This document shows positions 8,107-17,420 of a stretch of DNA of 64,000 nucleotides, in pieces; positions within the stretch are counted from its first letter, which is position 1, and each line of letters opens with the position of its first letter. The stretch is from assembly GCA_951813555.1 (NCBI GenBank), contig OX638344.1, forward strand, positions 744,001 to 808,000, in the 5' to 3' direction. Both the position numbers and the translations under genes were made by a program. The stretch comes from an uncultured Acidimicrobiales bacterium. Its GTDB lineage: Bacteria > Actinomycetota > Acidimicrobiia > Acidimicrobiales > Bin134. The notes under the pieces are model-generated. The model saw only the letters and a list, made by a program, of their open reading frames with translations. It did not search any database and was not told the DNA's origin.

Positions 8107-9021
8107 TCAAGAAGCGCTGACTAGTTCGCTGATGGTCCTTGCCAGCTGGCTTCCGTCGTCGCAGGCCTCCGCCCATCCGGCAGCGTCGGAACTGTAGATG
8201 TCGTCAAGAATCGTCACCGATGAGCCCCGTTCGAGTAGGCGCCGAACCGCTTCGAGACGGCGAAATTGAATAGCGAAATGCAGTGCAGTCGTATTGCGGT
8301 AGGGACGCACATCGATATCCACGCCGGCGTCGAGGAGATATTCCATGACTGTGAGCCGGTTGTTGAGCGCAGCGAAAACGAATGCCTCGCCAATGACCTC
8401 TATCGGGTCATCGGAGGGTGGATTGCCGGCCGGTCGGCCGACATCGGCCCAATTGGGACGGTGGATGCCCGGATCATCGAGGAGTGAACCGTCAGTGGAT
8501 ACCCAGTGCTTGACTCTGTGCAGCAAGCCGCAGGCGGCAGCAAGCCACAGTGCGGGCCTATACAGACCGGCGGCAACGAGCACATCAGCGGCCTCAATGG
8601 AACTGTGCATTGCGGCCGATTCAAGGGGCGTGATGTTGGCGTCAGCGGTGGCTGCGGGGTCGGCACCGGCGGCAAGGAGTTGTTCGCAGAGGGCCGCCAG
8701 GTTCCAGCAACCGGCAAGGTTGAGGGCTCGATCCAGTTCAGCACCGGCGCCAATCAGCAGGTCGACGATCTGGGGCGCGGGCGGCCCAACCTCAGGTTGT
8801 GTGGTCCACTCCAGTAGCGTGTTCCCCGCAACCTCGAGAGTTGCTATCTGCGGGTCTGCATTCAGAGCGGTTGCAAGCCCATCAACATCCCCCGACAAGA
8901 GTGAGTGCAGAGCGGGCTGAATTCGCTCGTCATCGCTCTTGTTGCCCATTGACGCCCATTCTGCAACATCAACGGCAAGGTCTTTGACGTTGTGGGCGTA
9001 CCGTTGACGGGGCCGTATCAT
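8107..9021 (-). CDS. Ankyrin-repeat protein
   Basis: Up to 304 residues with at least four ankyrin units: LEWTTQPEVGPPAPQIVDLLIGAG, then TPLESAAMHSSIEAADVLVAAG, FAALNNRLTVMEYLLDAGVDI and TALHFAIQFRRLEAVRRLLERG. No signal peptide, so it should be a cytoplasmic protein-binding module; partner unknown. ATG 9021 gives the longest form; ATG 8949 (MGNKSDDER) would leave more room for the promoter of the divergent gene at 9046 and is a reasonable alternative. Neither has a clear Shine-Dalgarno. Confidence 0.8.
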   Translation of the reverse strand: MIRPRQRYAHNVKDLAVDVAEWASMGNKSDDERIQPALHSLLSGDVDGLATALNADPQIATLEVAGNTLLEWTTQPEVGPPAPQIVDLLIGAGAELDRALNLAGCWNLAALCEQLLAAGADPAATADANITPLESAAMHSSIEAADVLVAAGLYRPALWLAAACGLLHRVKHWVSTDGSLLDDPGIHRPNWADVGRPAGNPPSDDPIEVIGEAFVFAALNNRLTVMEYLLDAGVDIDVRPYRNTTALHFAIQFRRLEAVRRLLERGSSVTILDDIYSSDAAGWAEACDDGSQLARTISELVSAS

Positions 9022-9045
9022 GCGGCAGCTACAGGAGGCGACGAT

Positions 9046-9843
9046 ATGTCTGATTCAGAACTGGCAATTGGGAGCCAGATCCATTTGGGCCATTCGATGA
9101 TCACCTTCATCGAGCCGCACCGCGGCGAAGGGCTGCATGAGTACAACCGCTGGTACGAGCACGACCACGCCTATGCCGCTATGACCTCGGCGCCGGGCTG
9201 CTTTGCCTACCGGCGCTACGTGGCAACAAGGCGGCTAAAAGAACTGCGCTTCCCCGCCGACAGCGCGGTGGCCGATCCGGTGGACAACGGCTCGTTCATC
9301 GCTTTGTACTGGATGGAGGAGGGGCACGACGCCGACACCTTCGGCTACTCCTTCTCGGTTGGCCCCGACCTGTTCGCCACGGGTCGCATGAACCCCAACC
9401 GCGACCACGTCAGCACCGCCGCCTACGACCTCGCTGGCTCGGCAGGGCGAGGGCCCGCCCCAGTTCCGCCCGAGGTCGCCCTCGACCACCCCTACCCGGG
9501 CCTGGTGGTGGCCTGGATCCGAGGCGACGACACCGACTCGGTGCTCGCAGCCGCGGCCGGCCTGCGGGCCGAGCGCGACCCACAGCTCCTGGTCGAGGGC
9601 AGCCCCATTGGCCAGATAATCGACTTCGTCCAGGTCGCCAAAGAGGGCGGCCTGCCACCCCTCACCGGCGAGCACCCCGAAGTCCTCCGCCTCTACTTCT
9701 GCGACCAAGACCCCGAACAATGCTGGGACGCATTCGCCACCCTCGCCGACGACGTCACCGCCCAAGGCGCCCGCCTAGAACTAGCCGCCCCCTTCATCCC
9801 CACCATCCCCGGCACCACCCAATACCTCGACGAGCTCTGGTAG
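9046..9843 (+). CDS. Conserved protein of unknown function, likely dimeric alpha/beta-barrel type
   Basis: 265 residues from ATG 9046, chosen because AGGAGG at 9033-9038 sits 7 nt upstream. The sequence begins with a strand (MITFIEPHR) and a helix containing NRWYEHDHAYAAMTSAPGCFAYRRYV, which resembles EthD-like/ferredoxin-like barrel proteins, and a second similar strand-helix half appears around VVAWIRGDDTDSVL. No catalytic motif is recognised. A good intrinsic terminator follows at 9848. Function unknown. Confidence 0.7.
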   Translation: MSDSELAIGSQIHLGHSMITFIEPHRGEGLHEYNRWYEHDHAYAAMTSAPGCFAYRRYVATRRLKELRFPADSAVADPVDNGSFIALYWMEEGHDADTFGYSFSVGPDLFATGRMNPNRDHVSTAAYDLAGSAGRGPAPVPPEVALDHPYPGLVVAWIRGDDTDSVLAAAAGLRAERDPQLLVEGSPIGQIIDFVQVAKEGGLPPLTGEHPEVLRLYFCDQDPEQCWDAFATLADDVTAQGARLELAAPFIPTIPGTTQYLDELW

Positions 9844-9847
9844 CGGC

Positions 9848-9869
9848 AAGCGGCCAGCAGGCCGCTTTT
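9848..9869 (+). terminator. Intrinsic terminator
   Basis: AAGCGGCC at 9848-9855 and GGCCGCTT at 9860-9867 form a perfect 8-bp stem with an AGCA tetraloop, followed by a short T run. It starts four bases after the stop codon of the preceding gene. Confidence 0.8.
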
Positions 9870-9893
9870 CATTTGATTCGTTAGATTCTCCTG

Positions 9894-9922
9894 TTGCGAA
9901 TGTTTCGAACAGAACTTACACT
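9894..9922 (+). promoter_or_regulatory. Sigma-A-type promoter of the HTH/PIN toxin-antitoxin operon
   Basis: TTGCGA at 9894-9899 and TACACT at 9917-9922 are separated by exactly 17 bp, a good housekeeping promoter. Predicted transcription start near 9929 lies directly before a palindromic operator. Confidence 0.6.
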
Positions 9923-9932
9923 GACACCAAAC

Positions 9933-9946
9933 GTGCCACTTGGCAC
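9933..9946. promoter_or_regulatory. Palindromic operator upstream of the HTH antitoxin
   Basis: GTGCCA-CT-TGGCAC is a perfect 6-2-6 inverted repeat just downstream of the predicted transcription start and 60 bp before the antitoxin start. It is the likely binding site for the antitoxin itself, giving the negative autoregulation usual in toxin-antitoxin operons. Binding is inferred. Confidence 0.5.
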
Positions 9947-10008
9947 AACCCGGGTTTTGCCTACGTCAAGGCCGACGGGCAAAAGGGCAGAAGCGACGGA
10001 GGAGATGG

Positions 10009-10482
10009 GTGGCACCCTCGGCAGTACTTGATCATCAACTATCTATTCCTGACGCGGCAGCGGCCAGCCAGGCTGCGGAGGCCGTTGATATCCTTGAGCG
10101 GTTCCTTCGCAGACACCCGACGGTGAGCACTGCGCTGGTCTCCCTGGAGGCGGACGACGACGACTCCACCCTGGAGATCCCCGGACATGCCCTTCGGCTA
10201 CTGGTGGACATTTTGGCCCAGATCGCCAACGGAAATGCCGTGACTGTCGCACCAGTTCACACAGAGTTGACCACTCAGCAAGCTGCAGACTTGCTCAATG
10301 TTTCGCGCCCTTATCTGGTGAAGCTGCTCGAAGAGCGCAAGATCCCCTACCGCCGAGTAGGAAACCGGCGCCGGGTTCTGCTCGCTGACCTCCTCGCCTA
10401 CAAGCAACTTGACGACGCCGAGCGACAAGCCATCGCCGACGAACTCACCGCAGAAGCTCAACGCCTCGGCCTCGACTACTGA
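10009..10482 (+). CDS. Excisionase-type HTH antitoxin
   Basis: 157 residues from GTG 10009, selected because GGAGGAG (9998-10004) lies just upstream and the open frame before it overlaps the operator. The C-terminal half, LTTQQAADLLNVSRPYLVKLLEERKIPYRRVGNRRRVLLADLLAY, is an excisionase/MerR-type winged HTH. The N-terminal part is helical and probably binds the toxin. It is followed 15 bp later by a PIN-domain gene, the standard layout of this two-gene toxin-antitoxin type. Confidence 0.85.
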   Translation: MAPSAVLDHQLSIPDAAAASQAAEAVDILERFLRRHPTVSTALVSLEADDDDSTLEIPGHALRLLVDILAQIANGNAVTVAPVHTELTTQQAADLLNVSRPYLVKLLEERKIPYRRVGNRRRVLLADLLAYKQLDDAERQAIADELTAEAQRLGLDY

Positions 10483-10497
10483 CCCGACCAACCCCCA

Positions 10498-11052
10498 GTG
10501 TCTTTCGACGCCACCTACGACGCCTGCGTGCTCCATCCCGCTGGACTGCGTGACTTCTTGGTCCGGCTCGCCATGACTGGGCTCTTCCGGGCTCATTGGA
10601 GTGAGGACATTCTCGACGAGATGGTTGTCTCGATCCTCTCTCGAAGGCCAGACCTCGACGAAGCCAAACTTGCCCGCACACGGGAACTGATGTGTAACGC
10701 GGTCCCCGACAGCGTCACCACTGGATACGAAGACCTCATTGAGGGACTCAACTTGCCCGATCCCAACGACCGCCATGTGCTCGCCGCCGCCATCCGGTCC
10801 GGCTCCCAAGTCATCGTGACCGAGAACATTGACGACTTCCCCCAGGCAGTACTCGAGACCTACAACATTGAGGCCCAAACACCTGACGTCTTTGTGCTCC
10901 ACCTCATCGATCTGTCGCCAACCACCGTCTCTGGAGTAATCCAAGCCCAAGCCGCGGCTCTCAAAGACCCCCCGATGAGTCTCTCCGACGTCCTCGGCCG
11001 ACTTGCACGATCCGGCCTGCCCCGCTCAGTAGCAGCGCTGAAAGAAAACTAA
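10498..11052 (+). CDS. PIN-domain toxin (RNase)
   Basis: 184 residues from GTG 10498. The PIN fold is visible as FDATYDACVLHPAGLRDFLVRLA, then WSEDILDEM, and the acidic PDPNDRHVLAAAIRSGSQVIVTENIDDFP block; Asp and Glu residues in these blocks form the Mg-dependent RNase site. The first catalytic Asp lies in the unusual context TYDACVLHP, typical of this longer PIN subgroup found beside excisionase-like HTH proteins. A 50-residue helical C-terminal extension follows. Toxin appears intact. Confidence 0.85.
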   Translation: MSFDATYDACVLHPAGLRDFLVRLAMTGLFRAHWSEDILDEMVVSILSRRPDLDEAKLARTRELMCNAVPDSVTTGYEDLIEGLNLPDPNDRHVLAAAIRSGSQVIVTENIDDFPQAVLETYNIEAQTPDVFVLHLIDLSPTTVSGVIQAQAAALKDPPMSLSDVLGRLARSGLPRSVAALKEN

Positions 11053-11240
11053 GACCCGGCTCGCCGCGACGCTTACTGGCTGCCATCGATGCATCGAACT
11101 AGTGCATCATTGATTTCGCACCAAGCGATAGGTTCGCCGAATCGCCTATTTGGAGTCGTAAGGCCGACAGTCTTCTGCTCGACTCCCGTAAGAGCGGTCT
11201 CGGGTCGCCCCCGAAGTGGGTTAGGGGGCAAGATTCAACG

Positions 11241-11699
11241 ATGGCGCGAACAACCTTGCAGAGGGTGAAGGACTCGATGGCGAAGCTTGAGGCTGGGGGT
11301 GATGCCTGGCTGGCTACATCGGGCCGTGCCGGACCTCATCTGGTCCCCTTGAGCCTCGCTTGGGGCTCGGTCACTGGTGAATTGATCTTCTGCATTGACC
11401 AGGGAGCCGTCACCGCTCGCAACATCGCTACTGAGCCGTCCGTCCGGGTCGGGATCGGGCCGACTCGCGACGTTTTGATGATTGACGGAACAGCCCAAAT
11501 TACCGGGCTCGTCAACGACGACGACTCTCTGGCTGCTTTCTTCCACGAGAAGGCCGGGTGGGATCCGCGCCTCAATGGCGACAATTTGATCTTCATTCGC
11601 GTCACTCCCTCTCGGATGCAGGCATGGCGGGAAGTTGATGAAGTCGCGAATCGAACCGTCATGGTCGACGGGATCTGGAAGACGACTGACAAGTCATGA
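11241..11699 (+). CDS. Pyridoxamine-5'-phosphate-oxidase-fold protein (PPOX, possibly F420-dependent)
   Basis: 152 residues forming a split beta-barrel: DAWLATSGRAGPHLVPLSLAW, ELIFCIDQGAVTARNIATEPSVRVGIG and VLMIDGTAQI are the flavin-site strands. Actinobacterial members of this class often use F420 rather than FMN; TARNI (in place of K-xxNL) leaves the cofactor undecided. No substrate can be assigned. It stands alone, after a 188-bp stretch without recognisable genes, and is convergent with the hydrolase gene. Confidence 0.8.
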   Translation: MARTTLQRVKDSMAKLEAGGDAWLATSGRAGPHLVPLSLAWGSVTGELIFCIDQGAVTARNIATEPSVRVGIGPTRDVLMIDGTAQITGLVNDDDSLAAFFHEKAGWDPRLNGDNLIFIRVTPSRMQAWREVDEVANRTVMVDGIWKTTDKS

Positions 11700-11709
11700 G
11701 GCAATTTGC

Positions 11710-12681
11710 CTACGTCGTCTTCTGGGCCATGACGCTGGTCCAGAAGAGCGTCATGTCTTCGACGAACACGGGGGCGAGGTTGGGGGTTCCGGCGAGGTGG
11801 GCGCCGCGGACGCCGTAGCCGGCTTTGGCGGCGTAGAGGAAGCCGTCGAGGTCGACCAAGGACGGGTCGGGGTGGTCGGAAGTGGGGAGGATGAAGGCGC
11901 CGTCGTCAGCGATGTAGACGATGGGGGCATGGGGGGCCACGGTGGCTTCGGGCATGTACTCCAGGGGAGCTGTTCGGTCGAAGCTGTGATGCGCGCCGCC
12001 AACGATACGCACGGTGGCGTCGCCGCCTGCGACCCGCATGGCCTGGATATGGGCCTGGACCTGGGTGGGTGAGCACCAGTCGTCGAGATCGCCGATGATT
12101 GCTCGGACGCGTATGCCTCCCACGGCGGGGTTGAGGAACTGGTGTCCCGACCAGGGGTAGGCGGCGTATACGCCTACCAGCTTGGGAGCTGTGGCGGCTG
12201 CGGCCAGGTGCACCGACGCCGCGTTCAGCACCGCGGCGCCGCCCCGGCTGTGGCCTTGCGCGCCGATTCGTGTGGCGTCGATCTCGGGGCGGGACGCCAG
12301 AACCTCGGCGGTGGCCAGGACATCCCAGGCACTGGCCGCAAAGGAATACTGGATCTGGTTGTCGACGGTGGAATCGACGTCTCGGGGACCGAACGGGTCG
12401 AGGGCGCATGCCGCGATTCCCGCGTCGGTGATCGTCGCCGAGTGGGCGAGATTGTGCGGTTGGAGACCCAGGCTGCCCGGAACCATGATCACCACCGGAA
12501 ACGGCCCGGGCCCGTCGGGCACAAAGAGCTTGGCCCACAAGTCAAGGCGCGGCATCGCCGCCGTGTCAGAGATCGCCTGATGGAAGTTCTTGGGATTGGC
12601 CGACGGAACGGTCAGCGCCTCGCCCACCAACCCGTTGTCCAAGCAGAAGTCGTCGTCGTAGACGGCAGTGTCATCGCCCAC
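11710..12681 (-). CDS. Alpha/beta hydrolase (dienelactone-hydrolase-like)
   Basis: 323 residues. The nucleophile elbow is GHSRGG, the acid is in IGDLDDWCSP, and the His is in GGAHHSF, so a complete Ser-Asp-His triad is visible in the right order. The N-terminal part (LWAKLFVPDGPGPFPVVIMVPGS) is the first strand of the fold and the oxyanion-hole region. No signal peptide. Probable esterase or dienelactone hydrolase acting on a small carboxyl ester; substrate unknown. Confidence 0.85.
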   Translation of the reverse strand: MGDDTAVYDDDFCLDNGLVGEALTVPSANPKNFHQAISDTAAMPRLDLWAKLFVPDGPGPFPVVIMVPGSLGLQPHNLAHSATITDAGIAACALDPFGPRDVDSTVDNQIQYSFAASAWDVLATAEVLASRPEIDATRIGAQGHSRGGAAVLNAASVHLAAAATAPKLVGVYAAYPWSGHQFLNPAVGGIRVRAIIGDLDDWCSPTQVQAHIQAMRVAGGDATVRIVGGAHHSFDRTAPLEYMPEATVAPHAPIVYIADDGAFILPTSDHPDPSLVDLDGFLYAAKAGYGVRGAHLAGTPNLAPVFVEDMTLFWTSVMAQKTT

Positions 12682-12693
12682 CGAGTCACCTTA

Positions 12694-12712
12694 GTGGCCT
12701 CTTGACGGCCAC
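12694..12712. repeat. Palindrome GTGGCC-TCTTGAC-GGCCAC, copy 1
   Basis: A 6-7-6 inverted repeat between the hydrolase start and the truncated dioxygenase. Near-identical elements occur at 22901-22919 and 24447-24463. The shared core TCTTGAC flanked by GGCC/GRCC arms suggests one dispersed element or operator. Confidence 0.5.
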
Positions 12713-12798
12713 CTCTGGCCTGGCAAAACACCACCGATCGGTTGACGACCACGACGGGTGTACATTCGCTTGAACACCTTCAACACGAAGGAGACGAT

Positions 12799-13329
12799 GT
12801 GACCACTCCCGGACTGCCCAAACGAGGCGAATCCGGCGTCGATGCCATAAAGCGCGGGCATGTGCCGGTGGTCGATCTGGAACCCGCCACCGCCGGCGAC
12901 CCCGCAGCACGCTCGTACATCGCCGCCCAGGTCGGGGCCGCATGCGAGTCGCTGGGCTTCCTCGTTGTTACCGGGCACGGTGTCGCGGGGGAGACCGTAC
13001 AGGAGCTGATGACGGCGTCGTGGAGGTATTTCAATCTGCCCGAGGACGACAAACGGCGCTGGATGCCCCCGAGTCCATACGTGTTTCGGGGATACTTCCC
13101 CATCCTGAGCTCGGCGCTGGCCAGCAGCCTCGATGTCGAGACTCCGCCCGATTTGTGCGAGGTCTTCGCCGCCAATCGCTTCGACGATCCCGCTGACGCC
13201 GCTGCTGCCGGCTTCAGCGAGGGCCGCGAGGGGTTCTTCGCCCCCAACATCTGGCCCGACGTCGAGGGTTTCTGTGAGGCCTGGGCAAACTCTCAAAGTC
13301 CGTCTACTGACCGACTGACGCCTAGGTAG
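12799..13329 (+). pseudogene. Truncated Fe(II)/2-oxoglutarate-type dioxygenase (isopenicillin N synthase-like), N-terminal part only
   Basis: Start GTG 12799 has AAGGAG five bases upstream. VPVVDLEPATAG and ACESLGFLVVTGHGV are the DIOX_N domain of isopenicillin-N-synthase-like oxygenases, followed by the LPEDDKRRWMP and YVFRGYFP segments. Homology stops at about residue 162 (FCEAW, near 13283). The remaining residues run into the 3' end of the oppositely oriented livF gene. The C-terminal jelly-roll with the HxD...H iron ligands and the RxS motif is absent, so it cannot be an active oxygenase. The break marks the left edge of the catabolic island. Confidence 0.75.
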
Positions 13330-14020
13330 GCCTCTTGGAGGTCGGGTCGCCTTGCGAATTCTGGGGTTGTCATGTCGGCGACTATTTCGCCTCGGTCCAT
13401 GACCAACACGCGGTCAGCTAGTCGTACGGCGACGTTGATGTTTTGTTCGACGACAATGATCCCCATGGAAGTTTCAGCGATCAGGGCTCTGCAAGCTTCG
13501 ACAAGGTTGTTAATGATCACTGGGGCGAGGCCTTCTGATGGCTCATCCATTATCAAGAGCTTCGGGCCTACCGCTACAGCTCTGCCGATCGCGAGCATCT
13601 GCTGCTCTCCTCCGGACAGGGTCCTTGCGAGGCTTGTTCGCCTGGCTTCTAGAGCGGGGAAGAGTTCTACTATCCGCTCGATGGGCCAGTCCGACGCCCG
13701 CCGTGTGCCGAGCATTTTGAAGTGCTCTTCGACCGTCAGGCTGTTGAATACCCGGCGGCCTTGGGGCACGTAGCCCACGCCTGCTCGGCCGATCTGGAGG
13801 GGTCGCCTTCCGAGTATCTCTTTGCCGTCGAAGCGGATTGATCCCTGGGCGTTCTGGAGCAGCCCGGTTGCCACTTTGCATAGGGTCGTCTTACCTGTGC
13901 TGTTCCGGCCGACAATGGCCACCCGCTCGGTTCCCATCGAAAAGCTGAGGGAACGAAGCACTTGTGCTGTCCCATACCCGGCAGACTTGATGGCTACCTC
14001 GAGCAGCGGTGCGATGCTGC

Positions 14021-14024
<4 letters not shown>
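13293..14024 (-). CDS. livF: Branched-chain-type ABC transporter ATP-binding protein LivF
   Basis: 243 residues. Walker A is GRNSTGKTT (Ser-Thr in place of the usual Gly-Ala), the signature is LSGGEQQMLAIGRAV, Walker B is LLIMDEPSEGL, and VVEQN is the H-loop-replacing LivF motif. It energises import together with LivG. Start overlaps the livG stop by 4 bp (ATGA), so the two are coupled. It is the last gene of the minus-strand operon that starts at hisD. Confidence 0.92.
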
Positions 14025-14827
<803 letters not shown>

Positions 14828-14928
14828 GCTGGGGAGCGCCTCACCATCAGCCCGCGCCTACTCGCTGGCCGGGCTTACCCGCCCGAGCCGGTTCGTAGAT
14901 GCTGCACCCACCGCCTGCCATGCCGCGT

Positions 14929-16356
14929 CTAGCCGCAAGGCGGGTTCTCCCTGCTGAAGCTGCCCTTGGCTATGTAGTCGTCGCGGTCGAAGCCGAGTGT
15001 GGCGTTGACCTGGGGCAGCGTCCGGATGGTCACTTGCGAGCCGTCTTGCACTTGGCGCAGGTACATGTCCACCACTGCCTGGCGTTTGTCATCGAGGAAG
15101 ACGGGCCCGATGGGCGTCGTCCAGCTCTGCCCGGCGAGGGCCGCCCGGAAGGCCCGGCTGCCATCGCTGATGTCTGCGCCGACCTCCTCGAGAGCTTGGA
15201 GGGCCGACTTGGTGGCGATGTAGTAATAGATGTTGAAGATGTTCGGTGTCTGGCCGGGGAAAACCTCGTCAAGGCGCGCCGCGAAGGCGTCGAACTCGCT
15301 CAGGCCGGAGTCATCGACGACCGGGCCGGACGAGACGAGGCCCTCGGCGCGGTCTCCCAGCTCGGCGAGCACCGATTGGTCCACGGCGGTCGGTCCGGCG
15401 ATCAGGGGGATGGCTTGGCCGGTGAACTCGTCGTATTGCTTTACGAAGTTGATGGCGTCGGTGCCACCCATGGCGAAGAACACTGCGTCGACGTCGTCGG
15501 GGATCTGAGCGACGAACGACGAGTAGTCCTGGGTGCCGAGCGGGACCCATATCCGGTCTGTCACCGTTCCTCCGGCTGCGCAGAACTCGGTGAGGACCGC
15601 GCCAACTTGGTCGTAGGGGTACGAGTAGTCCTCGGCGATGGTGGCGATTCGCCTGTGTCCGAGCTCCTCGTATGCATAAGTGCCGACTCCAAAGGTCCAC
15701 ATGGCGCCGTCGCCGCCGAAGCGGAACACGTTTGCCGCGGGGTCTCTCAAGGTGAGGTCTTGGGAGGCCGATGTCCCGTTGACCAGCGTCACGTCGGGGA
15801 TGTCCCGGATGTAGTCCTTGAGTGCGAGCCCTTCGTCGCCGGAGAGAGGGCCGATGATGATGTCGGCGTTGTCCTGTTCCACCATCTTCCTCGTCGCCTC
15901 GACGGCAACGTCGGGAGTGGCGTCGGACCCCTCGATCACGAGCTCGATGGGAACGCCTGCCACGGAGGCTCCGGAGACGCCGTCGCGGGTGTCGGTTCCG
16001 GCCAGTTGGCCGCCATATTCAAGCAGGGCGAGTTTGACACCGTGCATCGAGAAGTCTCCGAGCGCGGCGAACGGCCCGTCGAGGGTCGAGATCGCGCCGA
16101 TAGTGATGCCCTGCGTCCTCGGAGTGGTATCAGCCTCGTCGCTCGGGGTGTCCGTGCTGGCCGCAGTCGGCGCAGCTGTCGCAGCGGCCGTCGGCTCCGC
16201 GGCAGCTGTGGCCTCTGGGGCGGCTGTAGGCGCCTCGTCGTCGGAGCTGTCGTCGTTGCCGCAGGCAGAGACGATCAGGGTGAACATGGCCAGAAAGGCC
16301 AGTAGCCGCCAGAGCAGCTTTGAGTTGCGTGGTCGCATGAGGGGTTTTCCTTTCAT
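14929..16356 (-). CDS. Branched-chain-type ABC transporter substrate-binding lipoprotein
   Basis: 475 residues. The N-terminal signal ends in the lipobox IVSAC, then a long Ala/Thr/Pro/Glu-rich linker (about residues 30-75) tethers a periplasmic-binding type I domain: ITIGAISTLDGPFAALG, DIIIGPLSGDEGLALKDY, and AVFFAMGGTDAINFVKQYDEF. Only one binding protein serves the LivHMGF set. The ligand cannot be deduced from residues; with the adjacent dehydrogenase and TPP enzyme it may be a hydroxy acid or sulfonate rather than an amino acid. An internal ATG (16338) with AAAGG upstream could be the true start. Confidence 0.88.
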   Translation of the reverse strand: MKGKPLMRPRNSKLLWRLLAFLAMFTLIVSACGNDDSSDDEAPTAAPEATAAAEPTAAATAAPTAASTDTPSDEADTTPRTQGITIGAISTLDGPFAALGDFSMHGVKLALLEYGGQLAGTDTRDGVSGASVAGVPIELVIEGSDATPDVAVEATRKMVEQDNADIIIGPLSGDEGLALKDYIRDIPDVTLVNGTSASQDLTLRDPAANVFRFGGDGAMWTFGVGTYAYEELGHRRIATIAEDYSYPYDQVGAVLTEFCAAGGTVTDRIWVPLGTQDYSSFVAQIPDDVDAVFFAMGGTDAINFVKQYDEFTGQAIPLIAGPTAVDQSVLAELGDRAEGLVSSGPVVDDSGLSEFDAFAARLDEVFPGQTPNIFNIYYYIATKSALQALEEVGADISDGSRAFRAALAGQSWTTPIGPVFLDDKRQAVVDMYLRQVQDGSQVTIRTLPQVNATLGFDRDDYIAKGSFSRENPPCG

Positions 16357-16412
16357 TGTTCGGGGTCGCGGCAGATCACTGGGACCCGACTTGCCCGAGG
16401 CGAGCGGCGCAT

Positions 16413-17420
16413 CTAGGCCACCGCCTCTTTTTCGGAGGCCATGCGCTGGCCTCTGAAAAACCTGAGCGCCTTCAGCGCTAGCGATTTCACATTGAGGAGA
16501 ATGCCGAGCAGGCCATGGCGCGAGAGGAGCACGATCGCCATGAACGCGGCGCCGACGAGCGTCTCGGTTCGGTTGGTGTACTCGTTGGCGTAATTGCGCA
16601 GCAGAGTGACGACGAGGGCTCCTAGGAATGCCCCTTCGATTCGGATCGTCCCGCCGATCGTCACCACGATGAGCAGCTCGATTATCCGGGTGATGTCGAT
16701 TGACCCAGGAGAAATTGCGCCGTTGTACCAGACCGAGATGACCCCGCCGACGCCTGCGGCAAACCCCGAGACTGCGAACGCCGAGATCGTTGTCGCCGAG
16801 GTGCTGTAGCCGAGGGCCTGGAGCCTGTCCCTGTTGTCCCTCAGCCCCCTGAAGGCGAGTCCTGCCGGAGTGCGCATGACGAGCCGGAACAGTGCGACGA
16901 CCGCGACTGCGGCTACCGCGGAAACGTAGAACAGCGGCTTGCGCTCGCTGAGGTCGGCGCCGAAGAGCAGTGGGGCGTCGAACCCGTTGAATCCGGTGTG
17001 CCCGCGCGTGATCGGCTGGTACTGCTGGGCGAAGAAGAATGTGAACACGCCGATGGCCAGCGTCAGCATCATCAAATACAGATCCGAGGAGCGCCGGCTT
17101 ATGGCACCGATGACGAGACCGGCGACCGGCCCGGCCGCGACGGCGGCGGCCACGGCCGCCCAGATCGTCAGGCCGTGGTCGAGCACAAGGATGGCCATCA
17201 GGTAGCCGGACGCGCCGAACACGGCGGTCTGGGCCAAAGAAATCAACCCGGCCTGGCCAATCAAGAACGCCAGGCTCATCCCCGCGATGCCCAGCCAGAG
17301 CGATTTGATGACGATCTGCAAGAGGACGAAGTCCGACACCAGCGCGGGAACGGCAGCGATCGCCGCCCCGATCAGCACCAGCAGGGCACCGGCGGCCGGC
17401 AGGCGCCTAGAGGCGGGCAT
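16413..17420 (-). CDS. livM: Branched-chain-type ABC transporter permease LivM
   Basis: 335 residues from ATG 17420, chosen because GGGAGGGG precedes it by 6 nt; it overlaps the livH stop by 14 bp. About ten hydrophobic segments are present, with the cytoplasmic loop LAFRGLRDNRDRLQALGYST that contacts the ATPases. The family segment FNGFDAP corresponds to the G-x-NG motif common in LivM. Part of the hisD-TPP-livHMKGF operon. Confidence 0.9.
   Translation of the reverse strand: MPASRRLPAAGALLVLIGAAIAAVPALVSDFVLLQIVIKSLWLGIAGMSLAFLIGQAGLISLAQTAVFGASGYLMAILVLDHGLTIWAAVAAAVAAGPVAGLVIGAISRRSSDLYLMMLTLAIGVFTFFFAQQYQPITRGHTGFNGFDAPLLFGADLSERKPLFYVSAVAAVAVVALFRLVMRTPAGLAFRGLRDNRDRLQALGYSTSATTISAFAVSGFAAGVGGVISVWYNGAISPGSIDITRIIELLIVVTIGGTIRIEGAFLGALVVTLLRNYANEYTNRTETLVGAAFMAIVLLSRHGLLGILLNVKSLALKALRFFRGQRMASEKEAVA

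Noticed and set aside
11053..11240. Possible tRNA-like remnant between the PIN toxin and PPOX genes
   Set aside because: Short GC-rich stems are present but no cloverleaf or T-loop consensus could be built.
14899..16305. 468-codon open frame antisense to the Liv-type binding protein
   Set aside because: Shadow of a clear lipoprotein gene; composition is unlike a folded protein and no family is visible.
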